Counted from the first letter of the stretch, positions 13,431 to 25,811 are shown. The stretch: 64,000 nucleotides of DNA from Epiperipatus broadwayi (GCA_028023455.1 JAQFVV010000443.1:62001-126000); one strand, 5' to 3'. The notes: a model not told the origin generated them from the sequence alone. Numbers and translations are program-made.

Positions 13431-13757
13431 AAAAGAAAAATTTCGTTCAAGGCTTCAAGTCACTCTAATTCTGTCAATTTTTGCATTATCCTAGTGAATT
13501 TACTGTCTTCTTAAAGCGTACCATAAGGCGCTGATTTATTGTTGCTCATTTTGAACCAAAGGGAGCACTTGACAAGAATTCTGACAGCTCCAAGTTCTTT
13601 ATTTTGATATTCAAAATGAAAATGTATATTTTAGATTATTTTTTTGGATTTTTTTACATATTATAAATTATTTTAATAAAATATGCTGAAAATATAATTA
13701 TTTTAGAAAATTAGTTAAGATTTTAGTAAAAATTCTTTACTTTTACACAAATGTAAA

Positions 13758-14906
13758 TTGAGAAAGAAATCAACAACGTATGCAGAAAAGATAAGATATG
13801 AAGAGATAATTAATAAGCTGAATGAACATTTTAATCCCAGACCATCCAAACACATTGCCAGATTAGCTTTAAGAAACAGAAGGCAATGGAAGGGTAAATC
13901 GATAACACAGTTTGGAATCGTATTAAAAGAACTGTCTAAAGAATGTCAATATGGCAAGTTTGTAGACGAAATTCTGCTTGATCAATTAATCTGGGGCATG
14001 TCAGAGAACAGACTCCGTCAAAACCTCCTTGACAATGCAGAATTAAAGTTTGAAGAAGCCATTAAAAAGGGAGTGGCCCAAGAACTTATCATGAAACAGG
14101 TGGCAGTTTTCAGTAACAAAAAATTATAGCAAAACAAGTGTATAAGATGGAGCATGAAATGGAAATTAAAAATACTTTCTGTGCGAACAAAGCTTTTAGG
14201 ATAAAAATAAAGTGTTTTTGCTGTGGAAAACTAGGGCACTTAAAAAAGGACTGTAGATTTAAACATGAACGATGTCATATCTGTAAACGGAAAGGCCACC
14301 TTGCACATACATCTAGAGAATCACTGGAGAGGGATAGTCAATAAAGAAAATGTAATCAAGGCACAAATGGTAGAACGCATAGCATTAACTATATATCAAC
14401 TAAGAAGCAAAGCATTGCCGTGAGGAATAGAACCATTTCGCAAGAACGATACCCCAAACACAGGATCAGAAAACAGAATAATGTGAAATGTCAAAAAGAG
14501 ATCACTAAATTACAGACGAAACTGCAAGAGTTGAAATCAATAGTGAACCTATTAGAAAAGAAATCAGAAGTCTTAGAGTCCAGAAATAATGAATTATATA
14601 ATGAGCTGGAGCAGAAATTACAAGAAAACCAGTGTCTACTGCAGAATAATAGTCAGCGGCTTAAAGAAGCTGAAGAATGGAAGGAAATAGTAAAAGAATT
14701 ATCCGAATAGGTAAAGAGTTGGCAGAGTATGAAATGGAACTTCAAGAAATAATGGCCGAAAGTGAAAATGATTTTTAAAAAGAATGACAATCTTTAGACA
14801 GAGAGCTGTGAGACACAAAAATCCAAGGCAGCGAGGAAAAAATAATAATAATAATAATAATTTTCAAAGTCACATCGAAAAAGGGTTTTTCTGGAGTGGA
14901 GGGAGG
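13758..14906 (+). mobile_element. Ty3/Gypsy-type gag remnant with coiled-coil ORF
   Basis: The first open frame (13,758-14,129) encodes a capsid-like segment: YEEIINKLNEHFNPRPS, then SITQFGIVLKELSKEC and LLDQLIWGMSENRLRQ. This is the standard pattern of Ty3/Gypsy gag in invertebrates. The next frame (14,138-14,344) has two zinc knuckles, CFCCGKLGHLKKDC and CHICKRKGHLAHTS; in the second the last Cys is Ser. A third ORF (14,420-14,710) is a strong Leu/Lys/Glu coiled coil with no usual counterpart. No protease, reverse transcriptase or integrase follows. A polypurine tract (GGAGTGGAGGGAGG) leads straight into an LTR at 14,907. The GC content is higher than in older repeats, so it is relatively young. 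The 5' LTR is missing. Confidence 0.75.
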
Positions 14907-15872
14907 TGTTATATTTTGTAAAAATATTTATATTTACATTAATATAGGTTTGTGCACTCCAGAAAAAGTAGAAAGTATATTGGAAAAATGTGTTTTAGAT
15001 CGCTAACTGATAAGCAGTAAATTTAATTAATAAATTTACGTTAATTGCGATAAGAATATATGAGCGATAAATTCCAAGAATATTCTTGATAAGAGACTAA
15101 TTAATTTAAAGAGATGGAGAATTGCTTTATGTGGAAATAATTAATTAATTGTGTGTGTAATTAAAAGCTAAGATAAATTCCATCGTACAATAACAAACTA
15201 TAAATAGAGTAAGCAACAAAGTGCATTGTTCTGATTTCCAGTGAACTTACCAAGTGAACGAGCGCAAAAAGAACTTAAGTGACAATAGCTGAAAGAAGCT
15301 TAAGTGCTGGTGTAGCACTCTAGTGTGAAGCTAACATGTTCACAAGCAGCAGCAGGACCAGGCCAAAGAGTTTGGCAAGCTGTGCAGAAAGTACAGTTGT
15401 GAAATGCATTGGGGAAGTGAATCAAAAGTGAATTATATATATTTTGTATGTGAGTAGCGAGAACTTTTCGATATTGTTTATTGTATATTTGTTTGCTGGT
15501 CTCCTGGTCATAGTTGGGAACACAGCATATATAATTATTTTACTTTTAAGTTTTTGATGTATTATAATTTAAATAATGTCCATTGAACAGAATTGCTACA
15601 GAATGATTTGCTACATGATTGCAAATGAGGAGACATCTTCATAAGTTCCTATAAGGATTGAGAACTTGGTTTAATGATTTAAATAAATTTTATTTATTTG
15701 TAAATTATTTATCATCAATTTTGTTTAAGATTGATTAATATTTTAAATTAAACTAAAATTAATTTAAGTACAATGGATGCTTTAAAAATATGGAAAATTT
15801 ATCATTAAAAAAGCATAAAAAGTATTTTTAGTTTTAAATTTGATAAAATAGCTAATTCAGAAAGATTTAACA
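14907..15872 (+). repeat. LTR of the Gypsy-type remnant
   Basis: Begins TGTTATATTTTG directly after the polypurine tract. Inside are a TATA-like ACTATAAATAGAG (about 15,197) and several AATAAA-type signals. The right boundary is uncertain: ATTTAACA at about 15,872 would give inverted ends TGTTA/TAACA, while ATCATCA at 15,717 is an alternative. Without a second LTR the limits cannot be fixed. Confidence 0.5.
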
Positions 15873-16034
15873 TATCACACCTATATATTTATTTATGTAT
15901 AGAAGCATATATAAACAAATAAATATAGAAAAATAATAAAATATAGAAAAATAACATACTTACATAATTGTAAATATGAATAAATTTTTCTCAAGTTTTT
16001 TGCTAAATATGAAAATAATTAGTTTTAAACTTAC

Positions 16035-16198
16035 GAAAAGTTTCTTTTTCTGTTTTGAGAGTTGCAAGATAGCGTCTGCGTTTTTCTTTTAGTATGTGTT
16101 GTAATCGTCGAAATTGTTCTATATATAGAGATTGCAATTTGATAAGTTTGTCACGAGTAATAAGTGTAACTTCTTCAGCAAGATAAACTCCAGCACGT
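16035..16198 (-). CDS. KANSL2: KANSL2 exon, conserved helix
   Basis: A 164-nt exon: one base, 54 codons, one base. It encodes [18 protein letters not shown], then [16 protein letters not shown] and [17 protein letters not shown]. This is the best conserved segment of KANSL2, a long amphipathic, probably coiled helix with Leu heptads and a basic end. The acceptor is TTTATTTTGCAG and the donor is C|GTAAGT. The preceding exon supplies AA, so the first codon is AAA (Lys-Arg-Ala-Gly). A 192-bp MITE starts only about 80 bp upstream of the acceptor, close to where a branch point would be expected. Confidence 0.93.
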
Positions 16199-16276
16199 CT
16201 GCAAAATAAATGAGTGTTGTTACATAAAACAAACAAATAATATATATTTATTTATTTTCCTTTTCGTTATTGTTTG

Positions 16277-16468
16277 TAATAAATTAGCAAAACGTTTTTA
16301 TATCCACAGCTGAAAACCTTTTATTTACTTTATAGATACAGCTGAGTACGTTTTCGGTGTGGGACACCAGAATCATAGCTATCATTGATTGAGCACACTC
16401 AGTTTTATCTAAAATGTAAATAAAAACTTTTTCAGCTGTGGACATAAAAATGTTTTGTTATTTTATTA
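16277..16468. mobile_element. MITE with about 60-bp terminal inverted repeats
   Basis: The left arm (16,277-16,338) and right arm (16,409-16,468) are inverted copies of each other with few mismatches, both holding TCCACAGCTGAAAA. The centre contains a small hairpin, GGTGTGGGACACC. The total is 192 bp, with no coding capacity. TA-rich flanks would suit a Tc1/mariner-type insertion, but the duplication cannot be proved in TA-rich DNA. It lies about 80 bp upstream of the KANSL2 exon 3 acceptor. Confidence 0.8.
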
Positions 16469-16469
16469 T

Positions 16470-18235
16470 ATATATAAAATACAATACATAAATACTATAA
16501 GCTAAGAGAAAAATGGATAGACAAAAATGGTTGAAAAATTGATGTACAACTGCAAAAAGATATGGAAAAGTGGATATATATTTTATATAGCAAAATAAAA
16601 TATGAATCAATATATACACATATGCTACTTTAGTTAGCATTTATGTATTTATATGAAGTTATTAAATATCTTATTTAACATAGAAAACATCTGAATTTAA
16701 TTCTTTATTAATTATTAGATGACAATGACCAAACCACATATTCCTACTTTGTATAGAAACAATGAAAACTCTAAAAGAAACCTAAGTTGTTTTACTTGGT
16801 TATCTATTTATAATCGTCAATGATGGTCAGACCAAGAGTTATATCATCTAGTAGCTTCATTTATAATCAGGGCATACCAAATTGGTTTATTGCGCATCAC
16901 TTCCCTTTATGGAAAATTACATATAATGAAATACTACTCTTATATCTTAATATCGTAATTCCTCCCCCAGTAACATACCAACATATACTCCAGCCCTGAG
17001 CTTATATACTCAGGAACATAGCATAACACTAAATTTAGTTTTAATTAACACAAACAAAATAATTTATTAAAACAGTTTGATGAATAAAAAAAATTACGCA
17101 TGATTATATGCACACACTAAATCTCTAGATTGATGTTTCAGAAAATTATTATATTGGTATGTTCTTGTCAAATAAAGAAAAAAAACTGTTTTATAAGGGC
17201 TCCAATATAGAAACCTTTAGAAATTTAATCTTTTTCACTGTTGAGAAATTATATTTCTTAATCTTGAATAAAACATCTTTGGGTGCGCTTAGCATAATCT
17301 TATTAAAAGTCATTTCCATAGAAAAGAATTCCATTATAAATAACCATTACCAATTTTCCATAATTATACACAATTCTATTTTATAACTCAGCTTTACACA
17401 ATAATACAGTTTTATGCACTCTAGCAATATGATAGAATAAATCTATCTTTGAATCTCTGAAAGAATGAATATGAATCACCCTCTGGATCAATCTCTGAAA
17501 GAAGATAACTTTGTCATTTCCACATAACAGAGTCTGAATCAACTTTGAGGCTTAATTTAAAGATGTTTTCTTTAAAGCTTATGACTGCTAATTAACCATT
17601 GTTTTTCTGTTTCCTTTAAGTCCATTCAAAAACAAATTATGAGATAATCTTTCAATTACAAAACTTTAATTAGGTAACAATTACAGTACTTTCTTAATTA
17701 GCATATATTTTGTCCATTATTAAAATATATGGGAATTTTTTACACTTTTCTCATTCTTTTTTAAAAAATATAAACTGAACTTTTTACATTTACTTATAAA
17801 TTCTTAAGTATTGCAATTTTTCACTTCATTTTCTCAAATATGGATTTTTTCCTATTCTATCCAAAAATAAAGAAGTTTTATATATAACACATCCACAAAG
17901 TAAAAAAAAATTTACAAAAATGCAGGATCTCCTAGAATTTTTGGTTTTACAACACTATTTATTTTGAAATCAAAATATTTGTCTCACTACTTATTAAATG
18001 GTATAGCCATGCCCAATCATTGTCAGTGTGGTAACAAATGTTCTTAAAAGTCTCATATATTTAGCAATTAATAGTAATACATAGCTTAGTATGAAACATA
18101 TTTTGAGTGGTATTATTCTCTTTTTTCCTTCAGATATGGCTTGAGCAATGAATAATGAATACCAAATTTAAATTGTCATTCTAACCAATTAGATTATTCT
18201 ATTAAAGACAAGTTAGCAGAAATTTCATATATTTA
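16470..18235. other. AT-rich intron, nothing recognised
   Basis: A small hairpin CCTGAG...CTCAGG lies near 16,995-17,013. No reading frame with family resemblance was found. Confidence 0.5.
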
Positions 18236-18239
18236 TGAG

Positions 18240-19830
18240 ATTTCTCCTATTTATTTATTTTATCTTTTTAAGAGCAAGAATAATGAGTGGTTTCCAAACA
18301 TATCCTAGGTTGACATGCAGAGTTATTTGCCATTGTCATCTGAGCAATTTCATTGAATTATTATTATTTTCCTCTCTCTATATAATACATTTGTGTTTAC
18401 TCAATCAAACATGTTTAGTACCACATGCATAGCCTGCTACTGTTGACATACATCTTTTTGTCTCTAATCATCATTTTATGTTCTTTTAATTATTTTTTGA
18501 TAGGGTGACTTTCATAAAGACAGTTATTTTTCATAATTTCAAGATTAGAGTTAATAAAGATTATAATTCTTCACAATATATTATGGATTTGGGGAAAAAA
18601 ATTTAATTGTTCTGCTACCCCTGATATGTATGGATACACAAATTACTTATAATTATTTCTTCAGTTGATATTTCTTTTTATTGACCATTGAAAATTTTTT
18701 TCTTAATTACAGCTGATGAACATTTTCATGAGACTATTCTATAACAGATTTTTTTTCTTCCATTTCATTGCCTTCTTAAATTTTATTGTCCTATTCCATA
18801 GTGATAGTAACATAATTGTAATTTTTATAAATTCTATCAAGGGATAATTTATGATAAGTATTTTTCTGTGAGGGGAAGGAATATGTAAATAGTAATTTTG
18901 ATCATCATCACGTAATCTTGTCATAAAAATATCTAAGAATATCAATTTTTATTTTTGCTTTAATTCTATTGTAAATTTAAATGGGGATATGTTGTTGATG
19001 TGTATCCTGTTGTTTCACCATGTGTCCATATAACAAATCTACCATTGGTAAGATGGAATAATAGTTATGCCTATAATTCAAGATTTCCTATGTCAATTAC
19101 TAAATCCATAATCATACTTTAATTGAGATATGTTGTTGATGTGTATCCTGTTATTTCACCATACATCCACATAACAAATCTAACATTGGTAAGATGGAAT
19201 AATAGTTATGCCTATAATTCAAGATTTCCTATGTCAATTACTAAATCCATAATCATACTTTGATTTTGTTGGAAAAATTCTGCCTTGTATTATAAGTACA
19301 TTCCTGATATGCAGAATATTAAAAGATTTCCATTATATTTATTGATTCATTACTGGATACATTTGTAAATAAACTTTCCATATCAACATTTACTAAGTTA
19401 TTCTTTTTTCTACTTTTGTGTTTTGATTAACTATACAGAATGCTTAGAACCTTTGATAAAGGATTAATATTTTTGAGATGAAGTTTTGATATAATGAATC
19501 TTAATGGAATAACATCATTACAAATTTTAAATAGACTATGGAGATGAAAAATTTTCTGAAATACTTATGAGGTGTTCTAAATATGGCTTGTAATCATGTT
19601 TCTATTCCTTTTATAGGATTTCTTGTTACTTTGTTGCATTGGCCTACTATAAAGATTTCTCTGCTTTTGTTATCATAATTAGTAGTATTACCTTTATCAG
19701 CACGGAGAATGATAGACTTGTCTAGTTTGAGAGATTGAATAGATTCTCTGTCAAGAAAAATGATATTTAAATTGCTAGTGTCTCTGTTACTTCTTCTAGA
19801 AGCAATTTTTAAATGAAATTTTTTGAGTTT
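18240..19830 (-). mobile_element. Penelope-like element (PLE), old copy, minus
   Basis: Minus-strand fragments follow the order of a PLE protein. LKLDKSIILRADKGNTT (about 19,730-19,680) is the N-terminal LPADKG.. motif. VDMESLFTNVSSNESI (about 19,400-19,350) is the RT motif with the D...SLFTN core. A palm-like segment follows, and YPYISGVAEQL near 18,610 resembles the block before the endonuclease. A broken RLKEHK.. region near 18,480 may be the GIY-YIG end. There are many stops and frameshifts. A tandem duplication of about 141 bp interrupts the palm. The element is dead. Confidence 0.65.
18985..19262. repeat. tandem duplication, two units of about 141 bp
   Basis: GATATGTTGTTGATGTGTAT starts at about 18,986 and again at about 19,127. 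The two units stay nearly identical through CCATAATCATACTTT. The duplication lies inside the old PLE on the minus strand and is much less diverged than the PLE reading frame itself, so it arose after the element decayed. Confidence 0.85.
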
Positions 19831-19984
19831 GTTGCAATTATATCTAACAATGGCAAATTAGATAGTATTATGGCAAAGATTTAATCCCATTGCATACGAT
19901 TTCTAACTGATGCTGTTTTTAGGTCATTTAATCACAATGACAAAACATTTTTTTAACACTGTAAGAAAAAACAAAAGCAGATGC

Positions 19985-20772
19985 CCATTCTAATGCCATC
20001 TACTTATGCTAGAGTAAGCAGCAATTACCAAATATCAAATGCATTTAAATCTCCATTCCCAGAATAGATTTTTAGCTTTTACTTTATTAATGACATTTGG
20101 GATTTAAAACTGGGTCCAATGCAATAATGCATCTAACTTTAAATTTATTTTTTCATTCATACTAAAAATTCAAATCAATTTAAAATCTTAAACTCAAGTC
20201 AACTTGTTTAAAAAGTTATATAGATCTGACTATTCTGGTATTATATATTTTATTACTCTCAGTCCTTTATTAACTGAAGGCACTTTTTCATTCTGACTAA
20301 AAATGTTACCAATAATAACAAATCAGTTAGTTCCCCAGCCCTCCATTCTAATGCCATCTACTGCAAACTTGAATAATTGACGATTAGCAATTGTCTTAGT
20401 ACAATTAAAATCCTCTCCCAGATTGGTTTCTCAGTTTTACCTTTATAAGTGAGTCGTGGGATTCAAAGCTGGAGTTATGGATTTAGCAACTGTCTTTAAT
20501 TCTGTTTTACCATTTAATGTAAAAATCAAAAACTAAGATTTGGAACCAAGTTAACCTACTTAAATAATTATATGAATCCAATTCCAGTTTTAATATTTAT
20601 ATATTTCAGTATCCTTAGTTTTTAATTAACTGTAGATGTCTTGTTCCCCTAGCAAGGAATGTTTAATAGTAACATATTACTTAATTCCTTAGTATATGAT
20701 GGAATGCTCTAGCTAAGAATACTGGTAATCACTGCTTACTCAGGCTTACTTAAGTTAGATGGCATTAGAGTG
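19985..20772. mobile_element. non-autonomous TIR element made of two diverged tandem units
   Basis: The left end CCATTCTAATGCCATCTAC (19,985) is matched in inverse orientation at the right end, GATGGCATTAGAGTG (about 20,758-20,772). The start is repeated in direct orientation at 20,343. The intervals 19,985-20,342 and 20,343-20,700 align with each other along their length (shared blocks around GGGATT..AA.CTGG.., and TCAAGTCAACTTG against CCAAGTTAACCTA). So there is one TIR element with a roughly 358-bp internal tandem unit, or two nested copies. No ORF. Confidence 0.6.
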
Positions 20773-20779
20773 AAGAGTT

Positions 20780-21345
20780 GGTCTTGTTTCTAAGTTATTT
20801 GACGCAGTATATGCTTGACATGGCCATGAAGGTTAATGAGTTTCTTTTTTTTTTTGTTTATGCTTTTATTTTTTCATATTTAACATATTTTTTTTTCACT
20901 GAATGAAAAACTCATGAAGTTTTCATAAATTTATATCCTAAATTATAAACAGAATGTAAGATTTGATATTTGAAAAATCTTAATTGTTCTTTCTCTTAAT
21001 AGAATCTCTTTGACTCTCCAAGTGAATTTTCTTAGCTCTTTGGGAATAAACTATAAGTTCTAGTTTCAAGCTTTGAAAAATAATCCCTTAAGATTTACAC
21101 TTGCACAAGAAAATTAACTGTTTTTATACTTTGTCCAGTTTTAGACATAATTCTTCATAACGTCTCAAATTTGATATAGTAATGAGCTCATTATGAGATC
21201 TTAATGACTAGCTAAACTTATGATAGTATTTTACTTCTAATTATATGCTGTATTATTTCCAGCATCTAGTTGGATTGTTAAATATTTTTAAGAGATCAAT
21301 GATTAAAGAGAAAAAGAGATATATTTAAAGTAGCATAAGATACAT
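20780..21345. other. AT-rich intron, nothing recognised
   Basis: No terminal repeat, tandem array or coding segment seen. Confidence 0.5.
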
Positions 21346-21349
21346 ATAT

Positions 21350-21870
21350 CAATAAACTTATGTTCAATTGGGAAAACAAAAATATTGGCAGAAGTAAAAA
21401 AAAAAAAAATTTAAAGAATTTATTTATATAAAAATGGAAAACCTGTAAGTCAACCTACCATTATAATCCATATCACTTAGAAACACTTATTAACCCTACC
21501 CATGAAAAAAAAAAAAATACAAAAATTAGAATGACATTCATAGATAAATACATGAAATTTTTAATGACTGAGGTCTTTGATTAAAAAACCTGGCGGTTAG
21601 AGCATCAATTTAAATTCCGAATTCATGAATCTAAAGCTCAACAATTCAATTTCTTGCTATCTGTCCGTTGATTAGGCTAGTAATATTTGAAGAAAATAAC
21701 CATGCTCAAAGCATTGTTTTCTTTATTAACACAAGATTATTATTAACAGATAAATGTATATAGAAAAGTATAAAGTTTGAATTTTGGAAAAATATTAAAA
21801 AATTTAATTAGATGATGAAAATATTTTATAACTACAAATAAAATGTCACCATCATAAATCTTCAAATACC
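21350..21870 (+). repeat. diverged dispersed repeat, copy 1, with tRNA-like segment
   Basis: Similar in order to 23,825-24,260: AACAAAAATATTGG..., a poly-A interior, CTTATTAA.CCT, CAAAGCATTGT, and the end ATCATAAA.CTTCA. At 21,590 CTGGCGGTTAGAGCATC resembles a tRNA A box and GCTCAACAATTC (about 21,636) a weak B box, so this may be an old tRNA-derived SINE. Confidence 0.4.
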
Positions 21871-22022
21871 CAGAATAGACAGATTAGACCCACTACTACA
21901 TCAAATTTTATATAATTATCTGAACTGGCCAAAGTAAAAAAATCGATTAACTTTCTTATGTAAGTATAAGTCTGAAAGGTTTGGTAAAAAGGTTTATAAT
22001 TAAAATCTCAATATAGTCTGAA

Positions 22023-22218
22023 AAGCTGAAAAATCACTGAAAATCTGTTGAGATTCTATTAAGAGAAATAATGTTCTAAGAGTTATAAGCTGAAAAATCA
22101 TCCAGAATGCAAGTGAGACTATTAAAAGAAAGAATGAATGCTCTAAAGTTTACAAGATGAAAAATCATCCAGAATGCAAGTGACCTTGTTAAGAGAAAGA
22201 ATTAATGTTCTAAGATTT
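22023..22218 (+). repeat. minisatellite, three units of about 65 bp
   Basis: The blocks GCTGAAAAATCA, AGAATGCAAGTGA and TTAAGAGAAAGAAT..ATG.TCTAA recur three times between 22,023 and 22,218. Units 2 and 3 are closest. It lies just upstream of the plus-strand PLE fragment. Confidence 0.75.
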
Positions 22219-22559
22219 TTCCAAGTACAAAACCTTAGATTCCATTAGCAATATAAAATTTTTATTAAACAAAAAAATTTTCTGATGAAGACTTCATAAA
22301 AGTTTTCAGTTAGTAAAAAAATCATAAACAAAAAAGAAAAAAACATGTAAACCTATGCAAGAATATCAAATTTCATACTGCACCAAATAACCTAATAACT
22401 ATATCAACAAAAATTTTAATTTTAAATATTTAATTGATACTGTAACTTTGTCATAACCCTATTTAATATTTTATTTTTAGATATAATGGCAGCCTCTTAA
22501 AGCAAAAAGGATTACATTAGAAAATAAATAAAATGTTACAAAAACACCAGCAATTCAAA

Positions 22560-23800
22560 TTAAACAAATCTATCATTATTTTCCTTGCTGACAGTGGCAA
22601 TGTCACAATTATAATGAATACTAATGATTATAACAATGGAATAAGAAGTTTCTCAAGGCAGGCTATATAAAAAAAAAATAACAAGAAATTCTTATAACAA
22701 CCACAGAAATAGAGCCATAAATTTCCTGTTCAGAAAGCATCATAAATAATTCATCGATTATGAATATTTAAGTAAAATTCCACATCTCTATTATCTACCA
22801 AAATCCATAAGAACCTCATTCTACCAAGATCTTCACAATAAGATATTGGTCTTTGTCAGGAATTGTAAGCACTTTGTGGAACCAATCAAGAACATGAACA
22901 AAAAAAAAAGTGACAGCTTAATTAACTTTGATGTAGAAAGAGAGCAAAATCTTTTGTAAGAAAAAGATTAAATGAAGATAATAGCCTACAAACCTGAAAA
23001 TTTTTATTATTTTCTATCAATAATGAAACTCTTAACATTCTGCATAACAACACACTTTCAATGCAACAAAGATTTCTTTTAATAAACTCAAGATATAGTT
23101 ATGGTAGCTATGGATTCACTATTACCAGCTCCGATTAGCAATATTTACACGAAAGAACTGGAAATCACAATCATTCTTCATGAAAAATCTGATCTTAAAC
23201 ATATCAATAATATTTTGTTGTACAATTATATCTGAAGCACTATTACAAATATTCTGTATACAAATTAACAACATATCTCCTTCAATTAAATTCCTATTAC
23301 AATTAGAACAAAAATAAAAATTGGCAATCTAAGATGTTCTTGTAATCTCATGACAAAATCAAAACTAGTGTTTTTATAAAATTTATTCTGTCATGACAGA
23401 TATACAAAAAGTAAAATTATAGTATCACTATGGAAAAGAATAAAAGATATGGAGGTAAAAGATCCAATATAGAACAAATTCTCATGAAAAATAGTAAATA
23501 GGCAACAATAACAACAACAACAAAAAAAACAATGACAGATAATGTAGAATATCCATGCATATCAGGGATAGCAAATAAACTGTAAAAAAATACTATTAAT
23601 ATAATATCAGAACAGCTTTACAAAGCCATAGTACCCTGTGAGGATCACTAACATCCTCAAAAAATCTAAAAAACAAGAATTGCATTTATGAAATATCATG
23701 TTGACATGAAAGAATGTAAATCAATGAAACAAATTTACACACCCAAAAATGATTAAAAAAGAATGAAACAATGTTTAGAGAGAATAAGAAAAATATACTT
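22560..23800 (+). mobile_element. Penelope-like element (PLE), old copy, plus
   Basis: Very decayed, but in PLE order. SGNVTIIMNTNDYN (about 22,600) corresponds to the ADKGN.TV..D..DY motif. MDSLLPAPISNIYTKELE (about 23,110-23,165) corresponds to motif B (MGSPL.P..ANI.ME..E). YPCISGIANKL near 23,550 matches the YPYISGVAEQL block of the minus-strand copy at 18.6 kb, so the two belong to one clade. Stops are frequent and no intact domain remains. Confidence 0.55.
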
Positions 23801-23824
23801 AAAATAGTAGATCAAGAATGTGTC

Positions 23825-24260
23825 AATAAATATATATTTGATTGTGAAAACACAAAAATATTGGGCATATAGTAAAAAGTAAAAAAAAAATAAAAAATCC
23901 TATAAGTGAATCACTTATTAATCTTATCTTGAAAAAAAAAAGAAATGGAAAAATTAAAGAGGACTATCAAAGATACATATATAGAATTCTAATGATTGTT
24001 GCTTTGACAAAATAGTTTATTCAGTTAGAGTATTTCCTAAAATCAATGTTTAGAAATTTAAAAATCACTGCTACAATTGTGAAACTGTCCTGGTCAGGAT
24101 AGCAATACCTAAATAAGAAAATAACACCATTCAAAGCATTGTCTTCAAAGCTAATCTGAATGTTATTATTAACAATTCAACTAGATAATTTAAGTAATGC
24201 AACATATAACTACAAGTATAATGTATCATCATAAACTTTCAGACAATAATCTCATATTGT
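23825..24260 (+). repeat. diverged dispersed repeat, copy 2
   Basis: Second copy of the repeat at 21,350-21,870, sharing the same succession of blocks. It follows directly on the plus-strand PLE remnant, and copy 1 precedes that remnant. The repeats could therefore be the ends of one composite insertion. Confidence 0.4.
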
Positions 24261-24769
24261 TATTATTATTTTAGAAATGGCAACATTCCATCAGAATTTT
24301 TTCTAAGGCATAGAAATTATAAATTACAATTTTTCTTTTGACAAATATTACTTTTTTTCATTGACATATTATTGGCACTAAATGTCTATCTTGTCCTTTT
24401 TCTCATTCTAAAGCTAAAATAATGTTCTTAAATAGCCTCTCAATATGCAGAAAGCTGTAAAAATTAACAAAAAGCACATAATAAATTGTTAGAAACTTTA
24501 GACAAATGCTTAGCCATTTTTTGTAGAAAAAAAAAAAAATTAAGTGAAAAATATTTTACAGCATCAAATTTGATATCACATGCTTGAAATGAAAATCAAT
24601 TTATAAAAATCAGATCACTCTTCAATAAGTATTTTAAAAATTCTAATTATAAATCAATATTTTTTTAAAAATATACTGACTACTTCATAAAAACTTTAAT
24701 AATATAAATGAAAATATCAAATTTAAAATAGAATTCAAGAACTATATAACATTAATTAGGATATTATTA

Positions 24770-25165
24770 AATTTTGTGAAGTTAGAAGAAATAGTAAAGA
24801 GATGATTTAAAATGTGAACGTGTATTTTGCTTCAATGGCATAAATATTGAAATCACAAATGGAGTGCAATTCATTATAAATAAAAAGTGAAAAAACAATA
24901 TTAATATTGCAGAAATTGCTAATATATCAGGTAGAGTGTCAAAATTAGTTATTCAAATTAATGAAAAATATCAATTCCAGTTAATGAGGTTTATACTGTA
25001 ACAAATTCTCATTCTGATGAAAAAGATAATAGGATTTTTGTAAATATACAAAATGTTTTTTGAAATTGTCACGGGAAGTTTTAATGCTAGAATAGACAAA
25101 TAATTAGAAAATGAAAATTCTGTAGATAAATTTGGTTTAATGATAGAAAAAAAAGACAACTAAAA
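24770..25165 (+). mobile_element. RTE-type LINE, APE endonuclease fragment
   Basis: Plus-strand reading gives GVQFIINKK, then AEIANISGRVSKLVIQINEKY, a frame change, SHSDEKDN, and finally EIVTGSFNARIDKQLENE. This is the order of the apurinic-type endonuclease domain of RTE LINEs (GVGF..NKK, RV..L.I, APT.SHSDEE, V.GDFNA..G). The normally invariant Asp of GDFNA is Ser here. The fragment is cut off at about 25,177, where the 440-bp repeats begin. It may be the same family as the reverse-transcriptase pieces at 39-40 and 57-58 kb. Confidence 0.6.
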
Positions 25166-25310
25166 GATTTGGAGTTAAATCACTAAACATCACATGATCT
25201 CTATCTCTTATACTAGCACAATTGTTATTAAACAAGGCAAAACTCTCCATACAGTAGTGCCACCCTGTACCAACCAGAGTAATCAATGGATGCCAGAAGG
25301 CTTGTGCATA

Positions 25311-25391
25311 AAATCCCTATCTAGTACTTCATCCAATATCCCCAGACTAGTTTCTGGCTTGTGGCCTTCGTCAGTGAGGAGCCTTGGATCT
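25311..25391 (-). ncRNA. hammerhead-like motif, copy A
   Basis: Minus strand. Core CTGACGA, hairpin GGC-CACAA-GCC, then GAAAC, flanked by stem I (CTCCTCA) and followed by CTAGT...ATTGG (stem III). The downstream strand of stem I is altered here (TGAAGTAC), so this copy folds less well than copies C, D and F. Confidence 0.5.
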
Positions 25392-25743
25392 GAGAGCACT
25401 GCATCTAGATCTTAGGATCTAATGCAACCCTCCAGCAGCCACCTTTTAACTCTACTTAACTACAAAACTATGAGAATGAAATTGAAAACACATTATTATT
25501 TTCAATCTAAGCTCAATAGCTTATATAGTCATATGGGTCTGAACTCAGTTCAGCACCCATACATTTTGGTGTCTTTAGCTCTTTAGCAACCATAGCCACC
25601 ACTATCCTATTAGGCAGGATTAGTGTTAAACCACTAAACATCACATGATCACTATCTCTTATACTAGCACATAATTGTTATTAAACAAGGCACAGGATGG
25701 CACTACTATATGGAGAGTTTCAAAATCTAGGTGCAGTGCTCTC

Positions 25744-25811
25744 AGATCCAAAGCTCCTCACTGACGAAGGCCACAAGCCAGAAACTATGAGTAGGCATTA
25801 GATAGGGATTT
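25744..25811 (+). ncRNA. hammerhead-like motif, copy B, stem III deleted
   Basis: Core and stem II as in the other copies, but about 16 nt are missing after GAAACTA, removing stem III and its loop. This copy cannot fold as a hammerhead. Confidence 0.5.

Noticed and set aside
13430-13560. Minus-strand start resembling a pogo/Tigger transposase N-terminus (MSNNKSAP...)
   Set aside because: Only a few residues fit, the frame is interrupted, and the orientation relative to the nearby element end is unclear.
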